Notes: a model not told the origin generated them from the sequence alone. Shown: positions 1 to 6,510, counted from the stretch's first letter. The stretch is 11,999 nt of DNA from Erysipelotrichaceae bacterium (GCA_017620435.1 JAFZQL010000001.1:1-11999), one strand, 5' to 3'. Made by a program: numbers and translations.

Positions 1-1
1 G

Positions 2-583
2 TACCGTCTTTTGAATGAAGGACTTCAGGATGAGAGGCTGCATGTCTATCTGCAGGATTTTCTGGAAGCCGATCTGGATGGATACAAGGAAGAAGTCAAC
101 ATCTGCGGGAATCTTCCGTATTATGTGACAACACCGATCCTGTTCAAGATCTTCGAATCCGATCTGGATTTCAGAAAAATAACAGTCATGGTACAGAAGG
201 AAGTATCCGACCGTCTGCATGCCCAGACCGGCAGCGAAGACTACAGTGCCTTAAGCATCGAGGTGCAGTATCTGTTTGATGTAAAAGTGGAGATGAATGT
301 ATCCAAGGAAGTCTTCTATCCGAAACCGCAGGTCGACAGCGCCGTCATATCTTTTACCCCCGTCAGGGAAAGAGACAGGGAATTCGAAAAGAGTTTCTTT
401 TCACTGGTAAAGAACTGTTTCCGGATGCGTAGAAAGACCCTGTACAACAATCTGAAAGATCTGTATGAAACGGATCTGCTTCAGGAGATGTTTACGGAAC
501 TGAACATGGATCCGAATATCAGAGCCCAGCAGCTGTCTCTGGAGGAATTCCTTGGGATCCATCGGTTCCTGGAAGAGAGGTAA
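2..583 (+). CDS. rsmA: 16S rRNA (adenine1518-N6/adenine1519-N6)-dimethyltransferase RsmA (KsgA), 5'-truncated
   Basis: This is the C-terminal 193 residues of RsmA, which dimethylates two adjacent adenines in the 3' terminal hairpin of 16S rRNA using S-adenosylmethionine, late in small-subunit assembly. The reading frame is open to the left edge, so the N-terminal SAM-binding half lies outside the window. The visible diagnostic motif is NLPYYVTTPIL (NLPYY at bases 110-124), the catalytic motif IV of the KsgA/Dim1 family, followed by a typical small helical C-terminal domain with FYPKPQVDSAVI. A TTG at base 11 lies inside the open frame and is not the true start. The stop at 581-583 is only 3 nt before ispE, so the two are almost certainly co-transcribed, as in many Firmicutes. 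The family call is very secure. Confidence 0.95.
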   Translation, partial: YRLLNEGLQDERLHVYLQDFLEADLDGYKEEVNICGNLPYYVTTPILFKIFESDLDFRKITVMVQKEVSDRLHAQTGSEDYSALSIEVQYLFDVKVEMNVSKEVFYPKPQVDSAVISFTPVRERDREFEKSFFSLVKNCFRMRRKTLYNNLKDLYETDLLQEMFTELNMDPNIRAQQLSLEEFLGIHRFLEER

Positions 584-586
584 GCG

Positions 587-1423
587 ATGAAACAGAGAGC
601 CTATGCCAAGATCAATCTTTCTCTGGATATTTACGGTGTCAGAGAAAACGGCTATCACGATCTGAACTCCATCATGCTTCCGATCGATTTTTACGATGAA
701 CTGGAGATCGCCGTATCGGAGAAGGACGAATACCAGTGCAACCGTCACTATATCCGCAATACGGAAGAGAACTCCGTTATTAAAATGATACGGATTCTCA
801 AGGAACGCTATTCTATGGAAGATCATTACCGTATCGTCCTGAATAAACAGATCCCGACACAGGCCGGACTGGGCGGAGGAACTGCGGATGCGGCTGCTGC
901 CTTGAGAATACTGAAAGCCATTCACGATCTGGAAATGACCGATGAACAGATACGGGATATCTGCATGCAGGTGGGAGCGGATGTTCCGTTCAACTACTAT
1001 AATGTCCCGGCTATGGTAGGCGGATTGGGAGAACAGATCGAAGCGATTCCGTTGAAGAAGACCTACTATATCCTGCTGGTCAAACCGTGGTCCGGAGTAT
1101 CGACAAAACAGGCCTATGAACTTCTTGATCTGGATAAATGCGATCATCCGGATATTCCAAGGCTGAGAGAAGCTCTGATCAGCGGCGAAAACATCGACGG
1201 TCTGCTGGGGAATTCCCTGGAACAGCCGGCCTTCCTTCTCAACAGCGATATCGTAACCGTAAAAGAGAAACTGAAAGCCGCAGGCGCACGTAATGTGCTG
1301 ATGTCGGGGAGCGGTTCAACGGTCTTCTGTATTGCCGAAGACAGAGAAGAGATCAGAAGAATAGCGCAGGAGATGAAAGACAGCGGATATTATATCCGTT
1401 TTACGAGAACATTGAATCAATAA
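587..1423 (+). CDS. ispE: 4-diphosphocytidyl-2-C-methyl-D-erythritol kinase (IspE)
   Basis: IspE phosphorylates the 2-hydroxyl of CDP-methylerythritol with ATP, in the cytosolic non-mevalonate (MEP) route to isoprenoids. The 278-residue protein is of normal length for this GHMP kinase. It opens with AYAKINLSLDI (residues 5-15, with the conserved Lys8). It carries the GHMP ATP-binding motif QAGLGGGTADAAAAL at residues 92-106, the catalytic-Asp segment GADVPF at 130-135 (Asp132), and the C-terminal glycine-rich motif LMSGSGSTVF at 238-247. The ATG at 587 follows a purine-rich GGAAGAGAGG (571-580), which overlaps the end of rsmA, so translation is probably coupled. Its presence implies that the organism uses the MEP pathway. 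Function is assigned by motif; no key residue seems to be missing. Confidence 0.95.
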   Translation: MKQRAYAKINLSLDIYGVRENGYHDLNSIMLPIDFYDELEIAVSEKDEYQCNRHYIRNTEENSVIKMIRILKERYSMEDHYRIVLNKQIPTQAGLGGGTADAAAALRILKAIHDLEMTDEQIRDICMQVGADVPFNYYNVPAMVGGLGEQIEAIPLKKTYYILLVKPWSGVSTKQAYELLDLDKCDHPDIPRLREALISGENIDGLLGNSLEQPAFLLNSDIVTVKEKLKAAGARNVLMSGSGSTVFCIAEDREEIRRIAQEMKDSGYYIRFTRTLNQ

Positions 1424-1427
1424 ATAG

Positions 1428-1452
1428 TATAATAAATCTGTACACGAAGGAG
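1428..1452 (+). promoter_or_regulatory. Candidate promoter and ribosome binding site of the prs fusion gene
   Basis: A perfect TATAAT (1428-1433) lies in the 35-nt gap after ispE, with no convincing -35 at 16-18 nt upstream. An AAGGAG Shine-Dalgarno (1447-1452) stands 6 nt before the ATG at 1459. The gene may therefore have its own promoter as well as read-through from rsmA-ispE. The initiation block AAGGAGAAAACC-ATG is nearly identical to that of glgA further on. The promoter part is inferred from the -10 box alone. Confidence 0.5.
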
Positions 1453-1458
1453 AAAACC

Positions 1459-2871
1459 ATGAATAACGCGATTATATTTATCCGGGATGAACAAGAGAAG
1501 CAGTTATCGAAAGCTCCTTATCTGGGCGGTAATCTTCTTTTACATATCGTAAAAGAGATCCGTAAACTGAAGGATATCAGAGATATTTTCATTATCGGTG
1601 CCGATTCAGAAGTTCCGGGATGTGTCATAAAAAACAGTGTTGCGGATGTGATTTCTGAGATCGATTCGGAAGGAAAGACTTTACTGGTTTCTCCTTTGTA
1701 TCCTGATCTGAACGGAGACGATTATACAAGGCTGATGTCGCAGGATTATGATGCGGCGATGCTAGTGCAGGAAGGAAACATTCTGGAATCCTTTGCGATC
1801 CGCAGCAGCAGACTGCGCGACTATGAACGTATCCATTATCAGCCGATCGAGATCAAACATAAAACGGTTAAGAAGTTTACCGTTGAAGATGCCCTGACAT
1901 CCAAGGAAGAAAGCCTTGACGATGTCGTCGTATTCCCGCTGTCTTCCAGCGTATCTCTGGTCAAGGAAGTATGCAACTACCTGAACATCGAACCGGGAAA
2001 GGTTGAGATCAAACATTTTGCCGACGGCGAGACGCTGGTCGAACTGGGCGAGAGCGTCAGAGGCAAGAGATGCTACATCATTCAGAGCACCTGCAAGCCT
2101 GTCAATGATACACTGATGGAAGTGCTGATCTGTCTGGATGCCGTGAGAAGATCTTCGGCAGCCGAGATCACCTGCATCATTCCTTATTTCGGCTATGCCA
2201 GACAGGACAGAAAAGCCATGCCGAGACAGCCGATCACCGCTAAACTGGTTGCTTCGATGCTGGAACAGGCAGGAGCCAACCGTGTCGTTACCTTCGACCT
2301 GCATGCCGCTCAGATTCAGGGTTTCTTCCATTGCCCGGTCGATGATCTGACGACTGTTCCGATGATGGGACAGTACTTCAAGAGAAAACACCTTGATCCG
2401 GAAAAGATCGTTGTCGTATCGCCTGACCACGGCGGCGTAAAACGTGCCAGGATCATGGCGGAAATGCTGGCGACTCCTCTGGCTATCATCGACAAGAGAC
2501 GTCCGCAGGCCAATGTGGTAGAAGCCTGCAACGTGATCGGTGATGTAGTAGGCAAGGATGTAATCATCGTTGATGATATCTGTGATACGGGAGGTTCTTT
2601 GATCGCCGCTTCAAACATTCTGAAAGAACATGGAGCGAAAGATATCTATGTCTGCGTGACGCACGGACTCTTCTCAAACAACGCAGCGATTCGTATTCAG
2701 GATTCTCCGATCAAGGAAGTCGTTGTAACCAATACGATCATTCCGTCCAGCGAAGACCTGAAGAATACCGACAAGATCACGACACTGTCCGTCGGATGGA
2801 TGCTGTCGAAACTGATCCTGGCCGTATCCTGCCATACGCCGGTATCGGAAGTTTATTCTCTTTACGAATAA
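1459..2871 (+). CDS. prs: Ribose-phosphate pyrophosphokinase with N-terminal GlmU-like nucleotidyltransferase remnant
   Basis: The C-terminal ~315 residues are a class I PRPP synthetase, which makes 5-phosphoribosyl-1-pyrophosphate from ribose 5-phosphate and ATP for purine, pyrimidine, NAD, His and Trp synthesis. Visible hallmarks are FADGE (187-191), FGYARQDRK (244-252), the flexible catalytic loop SPDHGGVKRAR (321-331), IDKRRP (344-349) and the PRPP-binding loop VDDICDTGGS (371-380). The enzyme normally has ~315 residues, but this protein has 470. Residues 1-~150 precede the usual Prs start (near VVVFPLSSS, 156). They read like a GlmU N-terminal uridyltransferase fold (NNAIIF, GGNLLLHIVKEI, DIFIIGA, KTLLVSPLYPDL), but the GxGTRM signature and the metal-binding Asp are not recognisable. 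In many Firmicutes glmU is directly upstream of prs, so a fusion followed by decay is a plausible origin. The start has a good AAGGAG site and no internal start stands at the domain border. Confidence 0.9.
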   Translation: MNNAIIFIRDEQEKQLSKAPYLGGNLLLHIVKEIRKLKDIRDIFIIGADSEVPGCVIKNSVADVISEIDSEGKTLLVSPLYPDLNGDDYTRLMSQDYDAAMLVQEGNILESFAIRSSRLRDYERIHYQPIEIKHKTVKKFTVEDALTSKEESLDDVVVFPLSSSVSLVKEVCNYLNIEPGKVEIKHFADGETLVELGESVRGKRCYIIQSTCKPVNDTLMEVLICLDAVRRSSAAEITCIIPYFGYARQDRKAMPRQPITAKLVASMLEQAGANRVVTFDLHAAQIQGFFHCPVDDLTTVPMMGQYFKRKHLDPEKIVVVSPDHGGVKRARIMAEMLATPLAIIDKRRPQANVVEACNVIGDVVGKDVIIVDDICDTGGSLIAASNILKEHGAKDIYVCVTHGLFSNNAAIRIQDSPIKEVVVTNTIIPSSEDLKNTDKITTLSVGWMLSKLILAVSCHTPVSEVYSLYE

Positions 2872-2875
2872 AAAC

Positions 2876-2902
2876 AAACCATCGAAAGATGGTTTTCTTT
2901 TT
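2876..2902 (+). terminator. Rho-independent terminator of prs
   Basis: The stem AAACCATC (2876-2883) pairs with GATGGTTT (2888-2895) around a GAAA tetraloop, and the run TCTTTTT follows. It starts 4 nt after the prs stop codon. Its T-tract occupies the place where a -35 box for the next gene would be. Confidence 0.85.
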
Positions 2903-2917
2903 GTCTTCAATAAGTTC

Positions 2918-2932
2918 TATAATTGTAATTGA
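2918..2932 (+). promoter_or_regulatory. Promoter directly abutting the start codon (leaderless mRNA predicted)
   Basis: A perfect TATAAT at 2918-2923 is followed by only 8 nt before the ATG at 2932. With the usual ~7-nt distance from -10 box to start site, transcription would begin about 2930, leaving 0-2 nt of leader. No purine-rich Shine-Dalgarno exists between the prs terminator and the ATG, which agrees with leaderless translation. The -35 region is poor (TTCTTT at 17 nt spacing). The box is seen directly; the start site is inferred. Confidence 0.6.
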
Positions 2933-3657
2933 TGAGCAGTATCTATATCATGTCCGATATCCATGGCCTCTATGACAGATATGAAGCCATGCTGAAAAAG
3001 ATCGATCTGAAAGAAGATGACAGGCTTTATGTGCTGGGAGATGTCATCGACAGAGGACCGGACAGTTTTAAGATACTTCAGGATATCATGAACAGAGACA
3101 ATGTCGAGATGTTTCTGGGCAATCATGAACATATGATGCTGACCTATCTGGATGGACTGGATGAGGAATCCTGGTTCTTCGCGGCAAACGGCGGGAAGGA
3201 GACCTATCAGAAGCTGATGGATCTGGATGAGCAGCAAAGAGAAGAGATCATCTCTTATATCAGAAACAGAACGACTGTTGTAAGAAATCTCGACATCAAT
3301 GATCACCGCTACATCCTGTCCCATACCGGCGTGATGACTGACGGTATCGACCGTTTTACTTCAGACTATGCAGGCAGGCTGATGGAGATACAGGACTTCG
3401 TCTGGAACATGTTCCCGTATTCCCTGGAGATGCTCAGCTATCACGATGAGATCGACAGACCGGTCACGCTGATTTCCGGTCATATCATCAGCAGGAGGCT
3501 TTCCGGCAATGATGACGTATATATTCACGACTTTGGCAACGGATATGTATGGTACAACATCGACTGCGGCTGTGCGATGGGAAGCGGGCTGGGAAAGCTT
3601 AGCTGTCTCAGGATCAACGAAAAAGGAGAGATCGATAAGATCTGTTATGTAGAATAA
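2932..3657 (+). CDS. PPP-family metallophosphatase (Ser/Thr phosphatase or ApaH-like)
   Basis: This 241-residue protein has the complete di-metal site of the PPP superfamily: SDIHG (8-12), GDVIDRG (36-42), GNHEH (63-67), then His131 (ILSHTG) and His184 (SGH). Relatives are either protein Ser/Thr phosphatases (PrpA/PrpB, PP2A-like) or symmetrical diadenosine tetraphosphatases (ApaH), and motifs alone cannot decide. The protein is predicted to be cytosolic, with no signal peptide or membrane segment. I chose the ATG at 2932 over the TTG at 2929 because it begins MSSIYIMSDIHG, normal for the family; neither has a Shine-Dalgarno. The gene stands alone between the prs terminator and a shared convergent terminator with nudC. 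The fold is certain, the substrate is not. Confidence 0.85.
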   Translation: MSSIYIMSDIHGLYDRYEAMLKKIDLKEDDRLYVLGDVIDRGPDSFKILQDIMNRDNVEMFLGNHEHMMLTYLDGLDEESWFFAANGGKETYQKLMDLDEQQREEIISYIRNRTTVVRNLDINDHRYILSHTGVMTDGIDRFTSDYAGRLMEIQDFVWNMFPYSLEMLSYHDEIDRPVTLISGHIISRRLSGNDDVYIHDFGNGYVWYNIDCGCAMGSGLGKLSCLRINEKGEIDKICYVE

Positions 3658-3680
3658 ACCCTCCGCTAACGGAGGGTTTT
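3656..3680 (+). terminator. Bidirectional terminator between the phosphatase gene and nudC
   Basis: The arms AAACCCTCCG (3656-3665) and CGGAGGGTTT (3670-3679) enclose a CTAA loop, and a T-run follows on the + strand. The A-run on the left gives a matching U-tract for minus-strand transcripts. It overlaps the stop codons of both convergent genes (TAA at 3655-3657 and, on the minus strand, at 3681-3679), so it serves both. Confidence 0.85.
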
Positions 3681-4482
3681 ATATTTCACCTTTACGAAAT
3701 GCTTCGATCATCGTAGCTGTAAGTGATTTCAGGTCGCTTCTCTCTTCGATGTCTTTTCTTTCGACCCACAGCGCTTCCGACAGTTCATTTTGATCGATGC
3801 GGATCGTATCGTCGCCGTCGACTTCGGCTACATAGCCCAGAAGCAGATCCGATTCGATACCCCATGGCTGGGAGGCAAAGTAACGGATGTTTCTGATCTT
3901 TATTCCGACCTCTTCCATGACCTCTCTTGCACAGGTATCTTCCGGAGTCTCGCCGATTTCGCAGAATCCCGCCAGCAGAGCGGTTCCTCTGTATTCTCTT
4001 GAAGCATATCTGGACATCAGCAGTTTATCCCCCTCTGTCACCGCAACGATGACTGCTGGAGAAATGACAGGATAAAAGACTCGACCGCAGGCTTCACATT
4101 TCAGCGCTCGCTCGTTTTCCAGATGCTTCAGCTTATGTCCGCATGCGCCGCAGTAGACATGCGTAGAATACCAGCGGTACAGATGTAAAGCCGTAGCCAA
4201 GGCAAAACAGTGCGCATCGCACAGTACAGGAAACTGTTTCCTGGCATTGATCCAGTCAAAATCGTCGTCCTTCTGGCGGCCCAGATAAAAACACTCCTCA
4301 TCGATTGAAAAAAGGTACTGCGTATCATGGAGACGATCTTTCAGCTCCTTGTAACGGGGGATCTTATCATCGAAAAGAACCGTTTTTCCCTCTTTACTGA
4401 ACAGAAAAACAAAATCATTTTCTCTGATCTGACGAGGTGTGTATGAAACATCGTATCTGTTTGGGTAAATATCCTGTATCAT
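3679..4482 (-). CDS. nudC: NAD(+) diphosphatase NudC-type Nudix hydrolase
   Basis: NudC-type enzymes split NAD(H) into NMN(H) and AMP, and the E. coli enzyme also removes NAD caps from RNA. The 267-residue protein has the family order: a divergent N-terminal domain; a zinc ribbon CGAC...CEAC (Cys111, 114, 129, 132); a complete Nudix box GFCEIGETPEDTCAREVMEEVGI, of which the REVMEEVG core is residues 187-193; and the NudC array SQPW at 204-207. One oddity is that E. coli-type NudC reads SQPWPFPxS here, while this protein reads SQPWGIES, so substrate preference might differ. The start at 4482 follows a TATAAT by 16 nt and has no strong Shine-Dalgarno. The gene is downstream of the purine nucleoside phosphorylase but separated from it by a terminator. 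The family call is secure; NADH specificity is likely but unproven. Confidence 0.9.
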   Translation of the reverse strand: MIQDIYPNRYDVSYTPRQIRENDFVFLFSKEGKTVLFDDKIPRYKELKDRLHDTQYLFSIDEECFYLGRQKDDDFDWINARKQFPVLCDAHCFALATALHLYRWYSTHVYCGACGHKLKHLENERALKCEACGRVFYPVISPAVIVAVTEGDKLLMSRYASREYRGTALLAGFCEIGETPEDTCAREVMEEVGIKIRNIRYFASQPWGIESDLLLGYVAEVDGDDTIRIDQNELSEALWVERKDIEERSDLKSLTATMIEAFRKGEI

Positions 4483-4504
4483 CGTTTTCTTTCAGACAAT
4501 TATA
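4483..4504 (-). promoter_or_regulatory. Promoter of nudC with very short leader
   Basis: On the minus strand TATAAT (4504-4499) lies 16 nt upstream of the ATG. A start site near 4492 would leave about 10 nt (AAAGAAAACG) of leader without a GGAG core. No good -35 is seen. The box sits directly beyond the terminator of the upstream phosphorylase gene, so nudC is probably an independent unit. Confidence 0.55.
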
Positions 4505-4516
4505 GCCTATCCTGAT

Positions 4517-4546
4517 AAAAAGCCATAGATCGGATGATCTATAGCC
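4517..4546 (-). terminator. Rho-independent terminator of the purine nucleoside phosphorylase gene
   Basis: Read on the minus strand, GGCTATAGATC (4546-4536) pairs with GATCTATGGCT (4531-4521) over 11 positions, with two G-U wobbles, around an ATCC loop. A run of T follows. It begins 6 nt after the stop codon of the gene, a classical terminator geometry. Confidence 0.85.
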
Positions 4547-4552
4547 TGTTAC

Positions 4553-5374
4553 TTACATCCTGCCGACGATTTCTTTGATCAGCTGCTTGAACTGACCTTT
4601 GACCATGTCAGCCGTTTCCTGGACTTCCTCATGGGTCAGTTCTTCTCCGGTAATGCCTGCAGCCATATTGGTAATGCAGGAAATGCCGATCAGCCTCAGA
4701 CCGCAGTGTCTGGCTGCCAGGATCTCCGGAACCGTAGACATGCCTACTGCATCTGCACCGATCGTCTCGGCGAATCTGATCTCGGCCGGAGTCTCGAAGT
4801 TCGGACCTCTGAAAGACATGTAGACACCGCTTCTGACTTCAATACCCAGTTCGGCAGCACACTTCTTTCCCAGAGCGTTGTATTCTTCATCTATGGCTTT
4901 GGTCATATCCGGGAAACGCGGTCCGAATTCATCGGCATTCGGTCCGTACAGCGGATTGTCTCCCATGTAGTTGATGAAATCATCGATAAACATCAGTGTG
5001 CCCGGCTTGAATGTCCGGTTGACACCGCCTGCCGCATTGGTTACGATCACGGCTTTTACACCCAGCAGTTTCATGACTCTCACCGGCATCGCCACCGTCT
5101 TCATGTCATGACCTTCGTAGAAATGGAAACGTCCCTTCATGCACAGGACTTTCACGCCGTTGAGTTTTCCGCATACCAGCTGCCCCGCATGTCCCGGAAC
5201 CGTAGTCCTAGGGAAATTCGGAATATCGGTATAGTTCACGATTTCAGCATCTTCGATCTCGTCGCCCAGCTCTCCCAGTCCCGAACCCAGGATCAGTCCG
5301 ATCGCATCGCTTGCATCAAATCTGGTTCTGATATAGTCTGCAGCTTCTCTGCATCTTTCAAATATTTCACTCAT
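4553..5374 (-). CDS. punA: Purine nucleoside phosphorylase (trimeric, PNP-I/PunA type)
   Basis: This enzyme reversibly phosphorolyses (deoxy)inosine and (deoxy)guanosine to the free base and (deoxy)ribose 1-phosphate in purine salvage. The 273-residue length and motifs match the low-molecular-mass trimeric class. The phosphate-binding elements are GSGLG (30-34, Ser31), GHAG (61-64, His62) and GRFHFYEG (81-88). The base-binding elements are NFET (192-195, Glu194), VGMSTVPE with Met212, and ITNMAAG with Asn236. Glu plus Asn is the usual signature for 6-oxopurines rather than adenosine. The ATG is preceded by AAGGAG with 8 nt spacing. The gene is monocistronic: its own terminator follows and the next gene upstream is divergent. 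The freed bases would be re-used with PRPP, made by the prs product nearby. The symbol is the Gram-positive usage; other names (deoD2, pnp) exist. Confidence 0.93.
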   Translation of the reverse strand: MSEIFERCREAADYIRTRFDASDAIGLILGSGLGELGDEIEDAEIVNYTDIPNFPRTTVPGHAGQLVCGKLNGVKVLCMKGRFHFYEGHDMKTVAMPVRVMKLLGVKAVIVTNAAGGVNRTFKPGTLMFIDDFINYMGDNPLYGPNADEFGPRFPDMTKAIDEEYNALGKKCAAELGIEVRSGVYMSFRGPNFETPAEIRFAETIGADAVGMSTVPEILAARHCGLRLIGISCITNMAAGITGEELTHEEVQETADMVKGQFKQLIKEIVGRM

Positions 5375-5379
5375 TTCGT

Positions 5380-5446
5380 TTTCTCCTTAAGTCAATTTAA
5401 CTTTAGCATATTCCCTGATAAATTTGATAAAATCTTATTAGAGGAA
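5380..5446. promoter_or_regulatory. Divergent promoter region between punA and the DUF4230-like gene
   Basis: These 78 AT-rich bases separate two outward-facing genes. On the + strand there is an extended -10 box, TGATAAAAT (5425-5433), and a GAGGA site (5441-5445) 7 nt before the ATG at 5453. On the minus strand there is a weaker candidate, TATGCT (5410-5405), and a strong AAGGAG just before punA. If both are used, the minus-strand -35 would overlap the plus-strand -10, so the two promoters may compete. Confidence 0.45.
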
Positions 5447-5452
5447 ACTGTT

Positions 5453-6115
5453 ATGAAAATAAAGAATGTCATCAAACTGCTGCTTCTGGTAGCGATACTC
5501 TGCGTTGCCGGATCGTGGTGGTATTTCGAAGTATACTCCAAGAAAGTCGATCCGATCAGCACGGATAACGAAGGAATGATCCGGGAAGAACTGACGGTTT
5601 TAGGAGAGACTCTGCAGTCGGGGATCAAAGAACTTGGAGAACTGAATACGGCCGAGTACTATTTCTCCCGCGTTGAAACGGTCGAAAGCACCAAGAAACT
5701 GGATCTGACCAGCATCGGCATCGATTTCATTCACGATATCCCCCTTACGACCAACAGTTTTTCTTACAGCTATGACGGCGAGATCAAGGCAGGGATCGAT
5801 TTCTCGGAAGTCCAGGTAGAAAAAGATTTCGAGAAGAAAGAACTGACCGTCATCCTTCCGCAGGCCAGAATCCTCAGTTCCGTGATCGATCCGGACAGCT
5901 ACGTTTTCTATGAAGTCAAGAACAACATCCTCAATCCGATCGATCCGCAGGATTATGCGGTATCTTTTGCGGAACTGATCCATGCGGAAGAAGAGAAGGC
6001 ACTTGAAAAAGGTATTCTGAACAAGGCAAATGAAAACGCGGTAAAGATGATCAGGAACTTTGTCGGTTTCTATGCATCAGATGAGTATAGAATTATCGTA
6101 AAGACAGGAGAATGA
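5453..6115 (+). CDS. Membrane-anchored DUF4230-like protein
   Basis: This is a protein of 220 residues and unknown function. A basic N-terminus (MKIKNVIK) leads into one hydrophobic segment at about residues 7-24, followed by an outward-facing domain, so it is a single-pass anchored extracytoplasmic protein (or has an uncleaved signal). The segment around residues 57-73 (GIKELGELNTAEYYFSRV), followed by a beta-rich middle with a Gly-Ile-Asp-Phe strand and a helical C-terminus, is what I recall for DUF4230 proteins, which are widespread in Firmicutes and Bacteroidetes. No catalytic motif is visible. The frame is open far upstream, but a GAGGA site and the promoter place the start at 5453. Its stop codon is 2 nt before the next gene's start, so the pair is an operon. 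Assignment to DUF4230 is from memory of the family pattern. Confidence 0.75.
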   Translation: MKIKNVIKLLLLVAILCVAGSWWYFEVYSKKVDPISTDNEGMIREELTVLGETLQSGIKELGELNTAEYYFSRVETVESTKKLDLTSIGIDFIHDIPLTTNSFSYSYDGEIKAGIDFSEVQVEKDFEKKELTVILPQARILSSVIDPDSYVFYEVKNNILNPIDPQDYAVSFAELIHAEEEKALEKGILNKANENAVKMIRNFVGFYASDEYRIIVKTGE

Positions 6116-6117
6116 AG

Positions 6118-6510
6118 ATGAAAGAAGTACTGGAATTTATCAAATCATGCGGTGTTTATTATCTGGCTACTGTAGAAGGCGATCAGCCGAGAGTCAGACC
6201 GTTCGGAACGGCGGAAGAGTTTGAAGGAAAACTCTACATTCAGACCGGAAAGAAGAAAGACTGCTACAGGCAGCTGCTGGAAAATCCAAGTGCCGAAATC
6301 TGCTGCTTCAAAGACGGAAGATGGCTCAGACTGAAAGGAAAACTGATTCCTGATGACCGGGTAGAAGCCAAGAAAGACATGCTGGACAAGAATCCGACGC
6401 TCAGAGGCATGTACGATGAGAACGACGACAATACCATCGTGCTGTATTTTGAAGAAGGAGAAGCAACTTTCTATTCCTTTACGGAAGTGCCGAGAACAGT
6501 AAAACTGTAG
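6118..6510 (+). CDS. Pyridoxamine 5'-phosphate oxidase-like FMN-binding split-barrel protein
   Basis: This 130-residue protein has the small split beta-barrel pattern of the PNPOx-like superfamily: an N-terminal helix, the strand YYLATVEGDQPRVRPFG (residues 14-30) typical of flavin-binding members, the strand KLYIQTGKKKDCYRQL (38-53) and a basic C-terminus. Members bind FMN, or sometimes F420 or heme, as homodimers; the substrate is unknown. It is too short to be assigned as a true PdxH. An ATG at 6112 overlaps the upstream stop codon, but it is only 1 nt from the AGGAG (6106-6110). The ATG at 6118 has a 7-nt spacing and is preferred. It is translationally coupled to the DUF4230-like gene, and a terminator follows. 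Whether the two proteins act together is unknown. Confidence 0.8.
   Translation: MKEVLEFIKSCGVYYLATVEGDQPRVRPFGTAEEFEGKLYIQTGKKKDCYRQLLENPSAEICCFKDGRWLRLKGKLIPDDRVEAKKDMLDKNPTLRGMYDENDDNTIVLYFEEGEATFYSFTEVPRTVKL

Noticed and set aside
401..1147. A 248-codon minus-strand frame across rsmA and ispE
   Set aside because: It is the shadow of two well-supported genes on the other strand, with a low-complexity translation and no initiation signal.
4631..5452. A long in-frame plus-strand extension upstream of the DUF4230-like gene
   Set aside because: It runs antisense through the purine nucleoside phosphorylase gene. The promoter and GAGGA site place the true start at 5453.
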